Source of the DNA: Polyangium fumosum
GTDB lineage: Bacteria > Myxococcota_A > Polyangia > Polyangiales > Polyangiaceae
Reading direction: 5' to 3'
Assembly: GCF_005144585.1 (NCBI RefSeq)
Contig: NZ_SSMQ01000026.1
Location: 1-64,000 of the forward strand
DNA: 64,000 nucleotides
A program made the translations under genes and the position numbers. Below are positions 53,011-63,221 of the stretch, one piece after another. Within the stretch, counting starts at the first letter, position 1, and every line of letters starts with the position of its first letter. The notes under the pieces are model-generated. The model searched no databases. It had not been told where the DNA came from and saw only the letters and a list, made by a program, of their open reading frames with translations.

Positions 53011-53646
53011 ATGGCTGTCAAATCGCGAGCCGATCTCTTCCGGACCAACGAGAGCGAGCCAAAGCACCCGCGCCTCCGTCGCTGGAAAAAACTGCGCGAA
53101 TCGGGATACCACCTGGATCTGGAGATCCACCGTGAATGGGACGGCCTGACATTTTCTCCGGCCAAGATGTTCGTCACCCTCCGCAAGCATGAAGAAGACC
53201 CTGGAATTCTAGAGGAATTGCTGTGGGAGGATGCGCTGAACCAGGGGCTCGTGGAACTCGGCATTCCGGCGAGCACGCCCGAGGGGGAGGTCATGCGTTA
53301 CGCCCTCGCGTTCAAGACAGCGCTCGAGCCCGTATCGCTACGCCATAACGAGGATTTCCTGCGGTCCGTGCTCGTGGAGTTCTTGCGCGCTGGCGACGTC
53401 TTCCCCTCGCATCCCGAGCTGATGAAGATGCTCGATCAGGTGCACCCGGCGCAGGCCTACCGGGGCGCGTCGTATGACCAGGCGCTCGAAGCGGTGGAGA
53501 GCATTATCAACGCGAAGGCCGAGGAGCTCGAATCCAAGCTCCGCTATCCACAGGAGAAGGCCTTCGATATCCTCTGCCGCGCGCTTGCCCAGTACCTCGA
53601 CGAGATCTTCCACGTCACGGCAAGGCGGTTTTGGTTCCCGAAATGA
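53011..53646 (+). CDS. Unrecognised soluble protein
   Basis: The 211-residue protein is not recognised. It is charged and mostly helical, with no signal peptide, membrane segment or known motif. The stretch LVEFLRAGDVFPSHPELMKML and the C-terminal AQYLDEIFHVTARRFWFPK look well ordered. Base composition is lower in GC (for example gaattctagaggaattgctg near 53205) than in its neighbours, which may indicate transfer. It follows alaS by 81 bp. Confidence 0.65.
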   Translation: MAVKSRADLFRTNESEPKHPRLRRWKKLRESGYHLDLEIHREWDGLTFSPAKMFVTLRKHEEDPGILEELLWEDALNQGLVELGIPASTPEGEVMRYALAFKTALEPVSLRHNEDFLRSVLVEFLRAGDVFPSHPELMKMLDQVHPAQAYRGASYDQALEAVESIINAKAEELESKLRYPQEKAFDILCRALAQYLDEIFHVTARRFWFPK

Positions 53647-54136
53647 GTTGATAGCCCGCCGTCGCCCGGTAGTACCCTCCGCGGCCGCCGCAGCGTCACG
53701 CAAGCGCCAGGCCAGTTGCAGGCGATGCGCGAGCAGGCAGCCGCAGGGCGGACGAAAAGCCAGGCCCGGACGAGGGCGAAGGCTGAGGCTTCGCTGAGGT
53801 CGGGAACTCGGCGGAGGCTCGGGCGCGAGGCTTGGGGGAGGTCGGGAACTCGGCGGAGGCTCGGGCGCGAGGCTTGGGGGAGGTCGGGAGCTCGCCTGAG
53901 CCTCGCGTGGGAAGGTCTTGCAGAAGTCGGGAACTCGGGAGAGGCGCGCGCGCGACGCTCTGGGGAGGTCGCCGGCTCGGCGGAGCACCGTGGCGACGGA
54001 TAGAACACGCTTCTCTCCCTGCACGTGATGCACTTTCCTACGTCGCCCCCCCTACCCCTTAGGGCTCCCCCGTACACCGGTCTTGCCCGGCGAAGGAAGA
54101 CGCGTTACCGTCGCCCAATTTCCACGGGTCGAGGGG
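53647..54136. other. 490-bp non-coding stretch holding a tandem repeat
   Basis: Several frames are open through this GC-rich stretch, but their translations are only low-complexity products of the 42-bp repeat. No credible gene is seen. The last 100 bases precede the PAS-STAS gene. Confidence 0.55.
53796..54006. repeat. 42-bp tandem repeat
   Basis: Units start at 53796, 53838, 53880, 53923 and 53965. The first two are identical over all 42 bases, beginning GAGGTCGGGAACTCGGCGG. The third to fifth have diverged, with one extra base in the third. The decay gradient suggests recent duplication at the left end. Confidence 0.85.
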
Positions 54137-55045
54137 ATGAGCCAGGACACGGATTCGCTCGCTGCACAGGTCGCGGAACTCCAGCGTCGCAACGCCGAGC
54201 TCCAGCGGGAGCTGCACCTGAAGAAGCAGATGTACGCCGCGCTCGTGGAGGACCAGCGCGAGCTCATCTGCAAGTTCAACCTGGACAGCACGCTCTCGTT
54301 CGTGAACGACGCGTATTGCCGCTTCTTCGGCAAGACACGCGAAGAGCTCGTCGGTCACCACTTCACGCCCCTCGTCCCGGAGGAGGATCGGGTCCTCATC
54401 GCCGACGTACTCGCCCGGCTCGGGCCAAAGGAGCCGGTCCTCGAATGCGAGCACCGCGTGCTGACGCCCGGGGGCGAGGTGCGCTGGCTCAACTGGGTCG
54501 ATCGCGCCATCTTCGACGAAGCGGGCAACATCGCGGCGTTTCAGGCCGTCGGAATCGACGTCACCGATCGGCGGAGCGCCGAGGAGCACGCGGAGCGGAA
54601 CGAAGTGCTGCGCGCGGAGCTCATTCACGCGCAAGAGCAGGCGCTCCGGGAGCTCGCGGCGCCGCTCATCCCCATCGCCGACGACGTGCTCGCCATGCCG
54701 CTCGTCGGACGTATCGACGAGAAACGCGCGCAGCTCGTGCTGGAGACGCTGCTCGAAGGGGTCGTGCGGATGGCGGCCGAGACCGTGCTGCTCGACGTGA
54801 CGGGCATCACGACGGTCGACACCCAGGTCGCCGAGGCGCTCGTGCGCACGGCGCATGCCGTGAAGCTCATCGGCGCCAAGGCCGTATTCACCGGCATCCA
54901 GCCCCACGTCGCGCAGACGCTGATCACGATGGGCATCGAGGTGCACGGCGTGATCTCGGTGCGCAGCCTGAAGGACGGGATCGCGTGGGCCATGCAGGAG
55001 CGCGGCAAGAGCCGCAAGGTGGCCCCACGGCCTCGATCGCGGTGA
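54137..55045 (+). CDS. PAS-STAS sensory protein
   Basis: The 302-residue protein has a short coiled coil (LAAQVAELQRRNAELQRELHL), one PAS domain (LICKFNLDSTLSFVNDAYCRFFGKT) with a PAC segment (HRVLTPGGEVRWLNWVDRAIF), and a C-terminal STAS domain (LAAPLIPIADDVLAMPLVGRID, VLLDVTGITTVDTQVAEALV). It is a shorter relative of the PAS-STAS protein at 25813. Both would act as RsbR-type switch components. A serine or threonine at the usual phosphorylation site (GITTVD) is present. Confidence 0.8.
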   Translation: MSQDTDSLAAQVAELQRRNAELQRELHLKKQMYAALVEDQRELICKFNLDSTLSFVNDAYCRFFGKTREELVGHHFTPLVPEEDRVLIADVLARLGPKEPVLECEHRVLTPGGEVRWLNWVDRAIFDEAGNIAAFQAVGIDVTDRRSAEEHAERNEVLRAELIHAQEQALRELAAPLIPIADDVLAMPLVGRIDEKRAQLVLETLLEGVVRMAAETVLLDVTGITTVDTQVAEALVRTAHAVKLIGAKAVFTGIQPHVAQTLITMGIEVHGVISVRSLKDGIAWAMQERGKSRKVAPRPRSR

Positions 55046-55061
55046 ACCTTGCGAGGGAGCC

Positions 55062-55622
55062 ATGGGCACGATCGTCTGGGTGAAACGGCAGGGGCTCGAC
55101 GCGACACTCGGGTTCACGTTCCGCGCGCAGGTGGAGCGGCTGCCGGCGCGCAAGGCGCGGACGCTCTCGATCGAGGGGCCCGTGCGCAACGTGGATCTGC
55201 CCCGCAAGCAGGCGTTCGGCGTCTCGGCGCGTTCGCCCTTTGATCATCGTGGCCACCTCATCGCCGAGCGGTTCGGCGGGCCGAACAGCTCGGTCAACCT
55301 CGTGGCCATGCACGGGCTCGTGAACATGAACGGCGGGCCCTGGTACGCGATGGAGGTCGAGATCGCGCGGATGCTCGACGCGAGCGGCGCGCACCGCCCG
55401 GGGCTGCCGCGGACGGGGTGGATGAAGGTCACCGTGCGCTACCACAGCGCCGAGCCGCTTCGGCCGATCGCATTTCACGTCGAGGCGAAGGATCCGAACG
55501 GGACCACGAAGTTCTGGCAGATCTTCAATGCGAACCCGCACCTGCCGAACCCGAACGATCCGCGGCGCCCGGACGCAAACGCGCTCGCCGTCGAGGTGAA
55601 CGCGGACATCGCGCGCGGCTGA
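55062..55622 (+). CDS. DNA/RNA non-specific endonuclease-like protein
   Basis: The 186-residue protein has SPFDHRGHLIAERFGGPNSSVNLV around residues 58-81, matching the D-x-G-H-L-I-A and G-G-x-N-x-x-x-N-L-V pattern of the Endonuclea_NS_2 nuclease family. His65 would be catalytic and Asn75/Asn79 would help bind the metal. It has no signal peptide and no attached export or toxin domain, and no immunity gene is obvious beside it. GAGGGAG precedes the ATG. It starts 16 bp after the PAS-STAS gene and may be in its operon. Confidence 0.65.
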   Translation: MGTIVWVKRQGLDATLGFTFRAQVERLPARKARTLSIEGPVRNVDLPRKQAFGVSARSPFDHRGHLIAERFGGPNSSVNLVAMHGLVNMNGGPWYAMEVEIARMLDASGAHRPGLPRTGWMKVTVRYHSAEPLRPIAFHVEAKDPNGTTKFWQIFNANPHLPNPNDPRRPDANALAVEVNADIARG

Positions 55623-55640
55623 CCACGCGCGCCGCCACGT

Positions 55641-57878
55641 CTACGTCCCGTCCGTCACGCCGAGCCTGTCGAGGAGCCATGCGTACTTGAACGCCATCTC
55701 CTGCATCCGCTCGTAACGCCCGGATTTGCCCCCGTGGCCGGCCGGGTCGAGGTGAATGCGCAGGAGGAGCGGGTTCGTGTCCGTCTTCATCGCGCGCAGC
55801 TTGGCCACCCATTTCGCGGGCTCCCAGTACATCACCTGGCTGTCGTTGTACGACGTGTTCACGAGGATCGACGGGTACGCCTTCTTCGCGACATTTTCAT
55901 AAGGACTGTAGCGGAGGATGTACTCGAATTCGTCCTTCTTCTTCGGGTTCCCCCACTCCTCGAATTCTTCCACCGTGAGCGGGAGGGATTCGTCGAGCAT
56001 CGTGTTGATCACGTCGACGAAAGGCACGTCGGCGATCGCCGCGCGATAGAGGTCCGGGCGCATGTTCAGGACCGCGCCCATGAGCAGCCCGCCCGCGCTC
56101 CCGCCCTGGATCGCGATGCGATCCTTCGCGGCCCAGCCCATTTGCACGAGCCCCTCGGTCACGTCCACGAAATCGGTGAACGTGTTCATCTTCGTCTTCA
56201 TGCGCCCGGCCTCGTGCCAGGTCTCGCCGAGCTCGCCGCCGCCGCGGATATGCGCGATCGCGCAGACCACGCCGCGATCCACGAGCGAAAACGTCGGGGC
56301 CGAGAACATCGGGAAGAGCGGGGCACCATACGAGCCGTACCCATACAAGAACAGCGGGTGTTTCCCGTCCGGGTTCGTCCCCTTCTTGAAAAGCAGCGAC
56401 ACCGGGATCTTCGTGCCGTCCTTGGCCGTCGCGTGCACCCGCTTCGACTCGTACCGGCTGGAATCGTAGTTCGGGACCTCCGTGCGCTTCTTCAACACGA
56501 GCGCGCGTTTCTTCGGCTCGTAGTCGTAGACCGTGGAGGGCGTCGTCGGCGACTCGAAGCGGAATCGATAAAACGACGCGTCGAATTCACGGTTCTCCCC
56601 TGCCCGCAGCGTGAAGATCGGCTCGGGCAGCGCGATCCGGTGGGATCCGTCGAGCGCGAGCTTCTTCGGGTCGAGCACCCGGATCTGGCGCAAGCCGTCC
56701 TCGCGCTCGAACGCGACCGCGAACGTCGAGAAGAGCTGGATCGACTCGATCATCACGTCCTTGCGGTGCGGGATCGTCTCCTTCCATGAGGCGCGCCCCG
56801 GGGACGAGACCTTCGCCACCACGAGCCGGAAGTTCGTCGATTTCGCTTCGCCCGGCTTCGCGGGGCTGTTCGTGCGGATCACGAGCTCGTCGCCGTGATG
56901 GTCCACGTCGTACTCGTGGTCCTGCGCCCGCGGCTCCACGAGCGTGAGCGGCGCCTGGGGTTTGTCCGCAGGCAGGAAACGGACCTCGCTCGTCGTCATG
57001 CTGTTCGACTCGACGAAGATGAGCTTCTTGCTGCTGGAGCGCTTTGCAAACAGGCGGAACCGCTCGTCCTTCTCCTCGTAGAGCAGCACGTCCTTGGCCG
57101 CGTCCTCGCCGAGGTTGTGCCGGAACACCTTGTGCGAGCGCTTCGTGACCGGATCCTCGACCGTAGAAAGGAGCGTCTTGCCATCCTTGGCGAACACGAC
57201 CGACGTGACGCGCTCGATCCGATCCGCGAGATCCTTGCCCGTCCGGAGGTCCCGCACGTGCAATACGAATTGCCGGAAGCCGGTGGTATCGAGGCCGTAC
57301 GCGAGGAGATGGCCGTCCTCGGAGACGGCCAGCGGGCCAAGACCCACGAATTTCTCGGTCTTCGCGATCTCGTTCAAATCGATCAAGATCTCCTCGGGCG
57401 CCTTGTCCCCGCCCTTCACGGGCTTGCGACAGTAAAAGGGGTATTGTTTCCCTTTTTCGGTGCGCGTGTAATAGACATATGCGCCCTCCCGGAAAGGGAC
57501 CTCCTCGTCGGACTCCTTCAGCCGGCTGAGCATCTCGCCGTAGATGCGCTCCTTCGCCGGCGCGAGCCCGGCCGTCATGGCCTCGGTGTACGCGTTCTCC
57601 GCGCGCAGGTACGCGAGCACCTCGGGCGTGTCCTTCTTGCGCAGCCACGCATAGTCGTCGACGAGCTCCACGCCGTGGATCTTGGTGACGTGCGGCTCCT
57701 TCTTGGCGATCGGCGCGACGGGGCCCTTCGGCGCCGGCGTTTCCGCGGCGGCGCTCGTCGCGGCCGGAGGCGGGGCGGACGGCGGGCTCGTGGTCGGCGC
57801 GGGCGCCGGAGGCAAGCCCTCACCCGAGCAGCCGAGGACGACGAGGAGCGCAAAAACGAACGGCGTTCGGCGGATCAT
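55641..57878 (-). CDS. Prolyl oligopeptidase-family (S9) lipoprotein peptidase
   Basis: The 745-residue protein has a lipoprotein signal (MIRRTPFVFALLVVLGC), a Pro/Ala/Thr linker, a seven-bladed propeller region, and a C-terminal peptidase domain with the nucleophile in GGSAGGLLMG, IAHIRGGGELGETWHEAG and a late LDPAGHGGKSGR. This matches oligopeptidase B-type S9 enzymes (protease II), which cut short peptides after basic residues. Lipid anchoring is unusual, since such enzymes are commonly cytoplasmic. A start 12 bp upstream is also possible. Confidence 0.85.
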   Translation of the reverse strand: MIRRTPFVFALLVVLGCSGEGLPPAPAPTTSPPSAPPPAATSAAAETPAPKGPVAPIAKKEPHVTKIHGVELVDDYAWLRKKDTPEVLAYLRAENAYTEAMTAGLAPAKERIYGEMLSRLKESDEEVPFREGAYVYYTRTEKGKQYPFYCRKPVKGGDKAPEEILIDLNEIAKTEKFVGLGPLAVSEDGHLLAYGLDTTGFRQFVLHVRDLRTGKDLADRIERVTSVVFAKDGKTLLSTVEDPVTKRSHKVFRHNLGEDAAKDVLLYEEKDERFRLFAKRSSSKKLIFVESNSMTTSEVRFLPADKPQAPLTLVEPRAQDHEYDVDHHGDELVIRTNSPAKPGEAKSTNFRLVVAKVSSPGRASWKETIPHRKDVMIESIQLFSTFAVAFEREDGLRQIRVLDPKKLALDGSHRIALPEPIFTLRAGENREFDASFYRFRFESPTTPSTVYDYEPKKRALVLKKRTEVPNYDSSRYESKRVHATAKDGTKIPVSLLFKKGTNPDGKHPLFLYGYGSYGAPLFPMFSAPTFSLVDRGVVCAIAHIRGGGELGETWHEAGRMKTKMNTFTDFVDVTEGLVQMGWAAKDRIAIQGGSAGGLLMGAVLNMRPDLYRAAIADVPFVDVINTMLDESLPLTVEEFEEWGNPKKKDEFEYILRYSPYENVAKKAYPSILVNTSYNDSQVMYWEPAKWVAKLRAMKTDTNPLLLRIHLDPAGHGGKSGRYERMQEMAFKYAWLLDRLGVTDGT

Positions 57879-57983
57879 CGTGGCAACCATAGCCCAGGTT
57901 CGCCAGCCCGTTGCGGCCCTCGGGGCCCCTTCGGTATCGTACGGGCCTGCCGCGGCGGACGACGCGGCCAGACGAGGAGCACC

Positions 57984-58877
57984 ATGTCGTATCGAGCGGG
58001 TGATGTCATCGACGGTCGGTACAAGCTCCTCGACCTCATCGGCAGCGGCGGCCACGGCTACGTGTTCCGCGCCGAGGACATGGACCTCAGCGCGCCCGTC
58101 GCCGTGAAGTGCCTCTTGCCGAACATCACGAGCGAGCCGATCTTCACGACGCGCATCGCCCGCGAGGCCCGCGCCATGGGCCTGCTCAGCGGCACGGCCG
58201 CGACGCAGATCCTCGCCTTCAACCGCTCGGACAACGGCACGCTCTACATCGTGATGGAGCTGCTCGAAGGCAAGGATCTCGAAGCCTACGTGCGCGGCGT
58301 CGAGGCGAAAGGCGCGCCCATGCCGATCGACAGCGCGCTCGAGATCATGCGGCCCGTCGCCGAGACGCTCTCCGCCGCGCACGCGCGCGGCATCGTGCAC
58401 CGCGACGTCAAACCCGCGAACATCTTCGTCTTGCGGACGCGCGCGCGGGGACGCGTCCGCCTGCTCGATTTTGGCCTCGCCAAGGAGGTCGGAGGCTTCA
58501 CGGTCACGCGCGACGGCACCATCGCCGGCTCCCCGACGTACATGGCGCCCGAGATCTGGGCCGGCAAACCCAAGGACCTCGACCATCGCGCCGACGTCTA
58601 CTCGTTCGGCGCCGTCGTCTTCCGCATGATCGGCGGCAGGCTCCCGTTCCCGGCGCGCAAGATGGTGGAGCTGCTCCGCGCGGTCTCGACCGACCCGCGC
58701 CCGAGCCTGCGCGCGCTCCGCCCCGATCTGCCGGAGGCCGTGGATCCGTGGGTCGCGCGGGTGCTCGCGAGCCAGCCTGCGCACCGCTACCCGTCGATGC
58801 AGGAGGCGTGGATCGAGCTCTGCAAGGCGCTCGGGCGCCCCGCGGAGATGGAAGACGACGACCTCGGCGCGCCTTGA
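57984..58877 (+). CDS. Ser/Thr protein kinase (catalytic domain only)
   Basis: The 297-residue protein consists of a Hanks-type kinase: Gly-rich loop GSGGHGYV at 20-27, Lys42, HRDVKPAN at 139-146, DFG at 162-164 and the MAPE motif at 187-190. The loop has His where most have Met or Phe. No transmembrane segment follows, so it is soluble. GAGGAG precedes the ATG. The next kinase gene's promoter lies in its last codons. Confidence 0.9.
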   Translation: MSYRAGDVIDGRYKLLDLIGSGGHGYVFRAEDMDLSAPVAVKCLLPNITSEPIFTTRIAREARAMGLLSGTAATQILAFNRSDNGTLYIVMELLEGKDLEAYVRGVEAKGAPMPIDSALEIMRPVAETLSAAHARGIVHRDVKPANIFVLRTRARGRVRLLDFGLAKEVGGFTVTRDGTIAGSPTYMAPEIWAGKPKDLDHRADVYSFGAVVFRMIGGRLPFPARKMVELLRAVSTDPRPSLRALRPDLPEAVDPWVARVLASQPAHRYPSMQEAWIELCKALGRPAEMEDDDLGAP

Positions 58878-58902
58878 ATCGCCGTTTGTCTGCCTTTACG
58901 CT
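58874..58902 (+). promoter_or_regulatory. Promoter of the kinase-STAS-like gene, leaderless layout
   Basis: TTGAAT (58874-58879), 17 nt, TACGCT (58897-58902), then CCCGGC and the ATG at 58909. It overlaps the stop codon of the preceding kinase gene. It is the most complete example of the six-base-gap start signature in this window. Confidence 0.6.
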
Positions 58903-58908
58903 CCCGGC

Positions 58909-60414
<1,506 letters not shown>

Positions 60415-60595
60415 GGCGGCGCCGACGGGCGTCATCACCGTTCCTACGCACGCGAAACGAGGCCACGGTCGAGAGTGGACGTTCGCCGGCCGTCCCTTAC
60501 GTACTCACGTGAGGGCTCGTCGTGGAACCGCGTTCGGTGAGAGGGCGTTTTTCCCTGTTGGCGAGGCGCGGCGCGGGCCCTCGGGGAGGGATCGT

Positions 60596-60967
60596 ATGAA
60601 GAAGCTACAAGGGTTGGCGGCGTTGCTGTTCCTCTCGGGCGGGTCTGTGCTCCTCGGCGCCGGCTGCATGGCGACGATGGAAGACCCCGCGGAAGACGGA
60701 ATCCAGGCCGGCGGGGAGGACACCGCCTCGGCAGGGCAGGAACAGCGGCGGGGTCGCCGGCGGTTCCGCTGGGGCGGCGGGGGCGGGCCCGGTGGAAGCC
60801 CCTGCGCCTGGCTCGAAAATGGCGCGTATTGCGGCGGCAACATGTACGAGCCCGGCAATCCCAACCGGCTCTACCGGTGCTATCAAGGCAGCCTCCTCAG
60901 CAGCCAGTGGTGCGGCGTCGGTCGGTGCGTGAAGAGGCCCCCGGGCCAACCCGATTTCTGCATCTGA
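60596..60967 (+). CDS. Small cysteine-rich lipoprotein
   Basis: The 123-residue protein has a lipoprotein signal (MKKLQGLAALLFLSGGS, then LLGAGC), an acidic linker, an Arg-rich GRRRFRWGGGGG patch, and a C-terminal domain with six cysteines (SPCAWLENGAYCGG, YRCYQG, QWCGVGRC, FC) that probably form disulfides. It resembles other small myxobacterial secreted lipoproteins. The function is unknown. GGGGAGGG precedes the start. Confidence 0.7.
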   Translation: MKKLQGLAALLFLSGGSVLLGAGCMATMEDPAEDGIQAGGEDTASAGQEQRRGRRRFRWGGGGGPGGSPCAWLENGAYCGGNMYEPGNPNRLYRCYQGSLLSSQWCGVGRCVKRPPGQPDFCI

Positions 60968-60980
60968 GTCACGTGAGGTG

Positions 60981-61012
60981 CCCCCTCTCCTCCCGTCGGA
61001 GAGGGGGGGTTT
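60981..61012. terminator. Hairpin terminator between convergent genes
   Basis: CCCCCTCTCC (60981-60990) pairs with GGAGAGGGGG (60998-61007) around tcccgtc, followed by GGTTT. It separates the small lipoprotein gene from the cyclic-nucleotide-binding gene and can serve both. Confidence 0.6.
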
Positions 61013-63221
61013 ACCCCAGCAAGAACTTCCGGATCCGACCCGCGACCCCCTCCGTGCCCACCTGCCGCATGCGGCCCTCGCGATCGAGCTGCCGCGCCGC
61101 GATGAGCAGGCCGAGCTCGACCACGAGCTGCGGGCGTGACTCGATGATCGGCGCGAGCGCCTGCTTGCTGATCTCGTAGAGCGTCGACTCGCACGTCGTC
61201 CGCACGGTCGCGATGCGCTCGCTGCCCGTGAGCAGCGCGACCTCGCCGAAAACCGCGCCGCGCTCCAGCGTGGCGACGGCGACGTCCTGGCCGCTCTGCT
61301 GGCGCACGAGGACCTCGACCGTGCCCGCGGCCAGCACGAAGAGCGACGAGCCCCGCTCCCCCTCGCGCACCACGCGATCGTGCGGGCCGTACACGACGGG
61401 ACGTGTCTTCTGCGCGAGCCGCTCCACCTCGCGATCCGTCAGCGGCTTGAAGACCGGCACGCGCCGGAGGAGCGCCGCGATGTCGGCGTGCGTGGGCTCG
61501 GGGCCGAGGGAGAGCGGCTCGGCCGCGTCGAGCCCGCCGCCATAGCCGTCGCGCCGCTGCAGGGCGTCGACGAGGGCGCTGTCGCCGCGCATGTACGCCT
61601 CGAAGAGGCTCGCGGTGCGCGGGATGCACGCGTCGCCCGTGTGATCCATGAGCCCACGCTCGCGGGCGAACCGCGCGACCTCGTTCATCGACTGGCGGTA
61701 CTGCCGGCACGCTGACGGGAAAACGCCGTCCTGATCACCGAAGGCGCCCGTCACCGACTCGGGCAACGCGTAGCTGCCGAAGACGCCGCGCTGGTGCCAC
61801 ATGGCGAAGTCGCGCGTGCGTTTGTCCAGCCACCCGAGCTCGGGGAACGCGGCGAGGCCGTTCTTGAGCACCGCGCGCTCGGCGTCGCGGAAGACGCGGT
61901 GCCAGGTCTCCTGCGCGTTCTCGACGTTCGGGCCGGCGAGGGCGATGGCGTGCTTGAGGTCCTCGTGGTGCGCGTGCAAGAACGCGAGCGTCGCCTTCTG
62001 CTTGCGCAGCAGGTTCGCGAAGCTCACGGGCCCCGCGGCGAGCAGGTCCGACGTGCGCGGGACGATCTCGCGCGTGGCCCAGACCCGCCTCCACGCCGCG
62101 ACGTCGATCCGCTCGCGGATCTTCGCGAAGACAGGGCTCTTTTCAAACACCTGGCGCTCGGCCGGCGAGAGCAGATCCGGGTGCTCGGCCCGCACCGCCT
62201 CGAAGATGCCGAGGCACGTGAGCAGCTCCAGGTAGAGGCCCACCCGCAAGAGCCACGCGGGATCGGGGAGGTTTCGCCGCTGCTCGCCGAGGTCCTGCCG
62301 GATGGCGTGCAGGTAGAGCATCGCCTTGTCGGTCCCGATCGTGAGGACCGGGAACCACGGGTGGTAGCCGACGTGTAGATCCGGGATGTCCAGCGCGTCG
62401 GCTTGCAGCTTGGTGTCGGCCGGGATGAGCCGTTCGAGCAGCCGCGCGTAGAGCGAGCCGAAGCGGCCCGTGTCGTAGATCTCGGCCTCGATCGTGTCTT
62501 CGGAGACGTACTTGCTGCCGTCCGTGTGCAGGGCCAGCGTGACGCGGATCTTCTGGTGGAAGAGGTTCGCGAAGGTGAAGGGATCGGCGCCGTCGGGCGT
62601 ACGCGCGCGCAGGGACGCGTCGACCTCGGACCAGTCGTAGCCGCGCCCCTCGGGGCTGCCTTCGCGGCGCGGCAGGAGGCCCTGCGGGCTCAACGTCGCC
62701 GCGTAGACGGTCTTGTAGAACTCGGCCCACGACGCGTCCGCGATCGCGGGGAACGGGTACGCGGCCGCGGAGACGACCTTCGGTTCGAGGACGACGCCCT
62801 GGAGCCCCGGGACGGGGCAAGGCGCGCCGTGGCCCTCGACGTGGGGCAGGAACGCGACCGACATGCGGACCTCGAACGTTCGATGGAACGGCGCGACGTA
62901 CGCGTAGAGGTCCTTCACCTGGTAGAGCAGGCAGAGGTCGTCGGTCGGCGCGCCCTCGGCCGCGGTCGACACGAGGCCGGCGTGCTCGCTCGCGCCGAGC
63001 CCGGGGCCGAGCGCCTCGTCCAGGGGCCTTCGGCCGGCCTCGAACGGGACGATATCGATCGCCGGCTCGAGCTCGGCGGACTCCTCCATCGGGTCCTTGC
63101 GCGACTCGAGCTCGCGCATGTACGCCCGCACGAACGCGAGTTTGTCCTCCCAGGACATCCCCGCGACGGGGCTCAGGAGAAGGCGTTTGAAGAGCTTCTT
63201 GAAGTCTCGGGGGTTGTGCAT
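61011..63221 (-). CDS. Large protein with a C-terminal cyclic-nucleotide-binding domain
   Basis: The first 570 residues of this 736-residue protein form a large helical region I do not recognise. Residues about 605-715 are a cyclic-nucleotide-binding domain (VVREGERGSSLFVLAAGTVEVL, LERGAVFGEVALLTGSERIATVRTT), with the phosphate-binding Gly-Glu-Val-Ala and Arg-Ile-Ala present. No DNA-binding domain follows. It overlaps the upstream monooxygenase gene by 49 bp, and a later ATG at 63158 would remove the overlap, so the start is not certain. Both starts lack a good ribosome site. Confidence 0.7.
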   Translation of the reverse strand: MHNPRDFKKLFKRLLLSPVAGMSWEDKLAFVRAYMRELESRKDPMEESAELEPAIDIVPFEAGRRPLDEALGPGLGASEHAGLVSTAAEGAPTDDLCLLYQVKDLYAYVAPFHRTFEVRMSVAFLPHVEGHGAPCPVPGLQGVVLEPKVVSAAAYPFPAIADASWAEFYKTVYAATLSPQGLLPRREGSPEGRGYDWSEVDASLRARTPDGADPFTFANLFHQKIRVTLALHTDGSKYVSEDTIEAEIYDTGRFGSLYARLLERLIPADTKLQADALDIPDLHVGYHPWFPVLTIGTDKAMLYLHAIRQDLGEQRRNLPDPAWLLRVGLYLELLTCLGIFEAVRAEHPDLLSPAERQVFEKSPVFAKIRERIDVAAWRRVWATREIVPRTSDLLAAGPVSFANLLRKQKATLAFLHAHHEDLKHAIALAGPNVENAQETWHRVFRDAERAVLKNGLAAFPELGWLDKRTRDFAMWHQRGVFGSYALPESVTGAFGDQDGVFPSACRQYRQSMNEVARFARERGLMDHTGDACIPRTASLFEAYMRGDSALVDALQRRDGYGGGLDAAEPLSLGPEPTHADIAALLRRVPVFKPLTDREVERLAQKTRPVVYGPHDRVVREGERGSSLFVLAAGTVEVLVRQQSGQDVAVATLERGAVFGEVALLTGSERIATVRTTCESTLYEISKQALAPIIESRPQLVVELGLLIAARQLDREGRMRQVGTEGVAGRIRKFLLG

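Noticed and set aside
53716-54003. Frame through the 42-bp repeat as a repeat protein
   Set aside because: All frames of the repeat are open because of base composition. There is no ribosome site or ordered flanking sequence.
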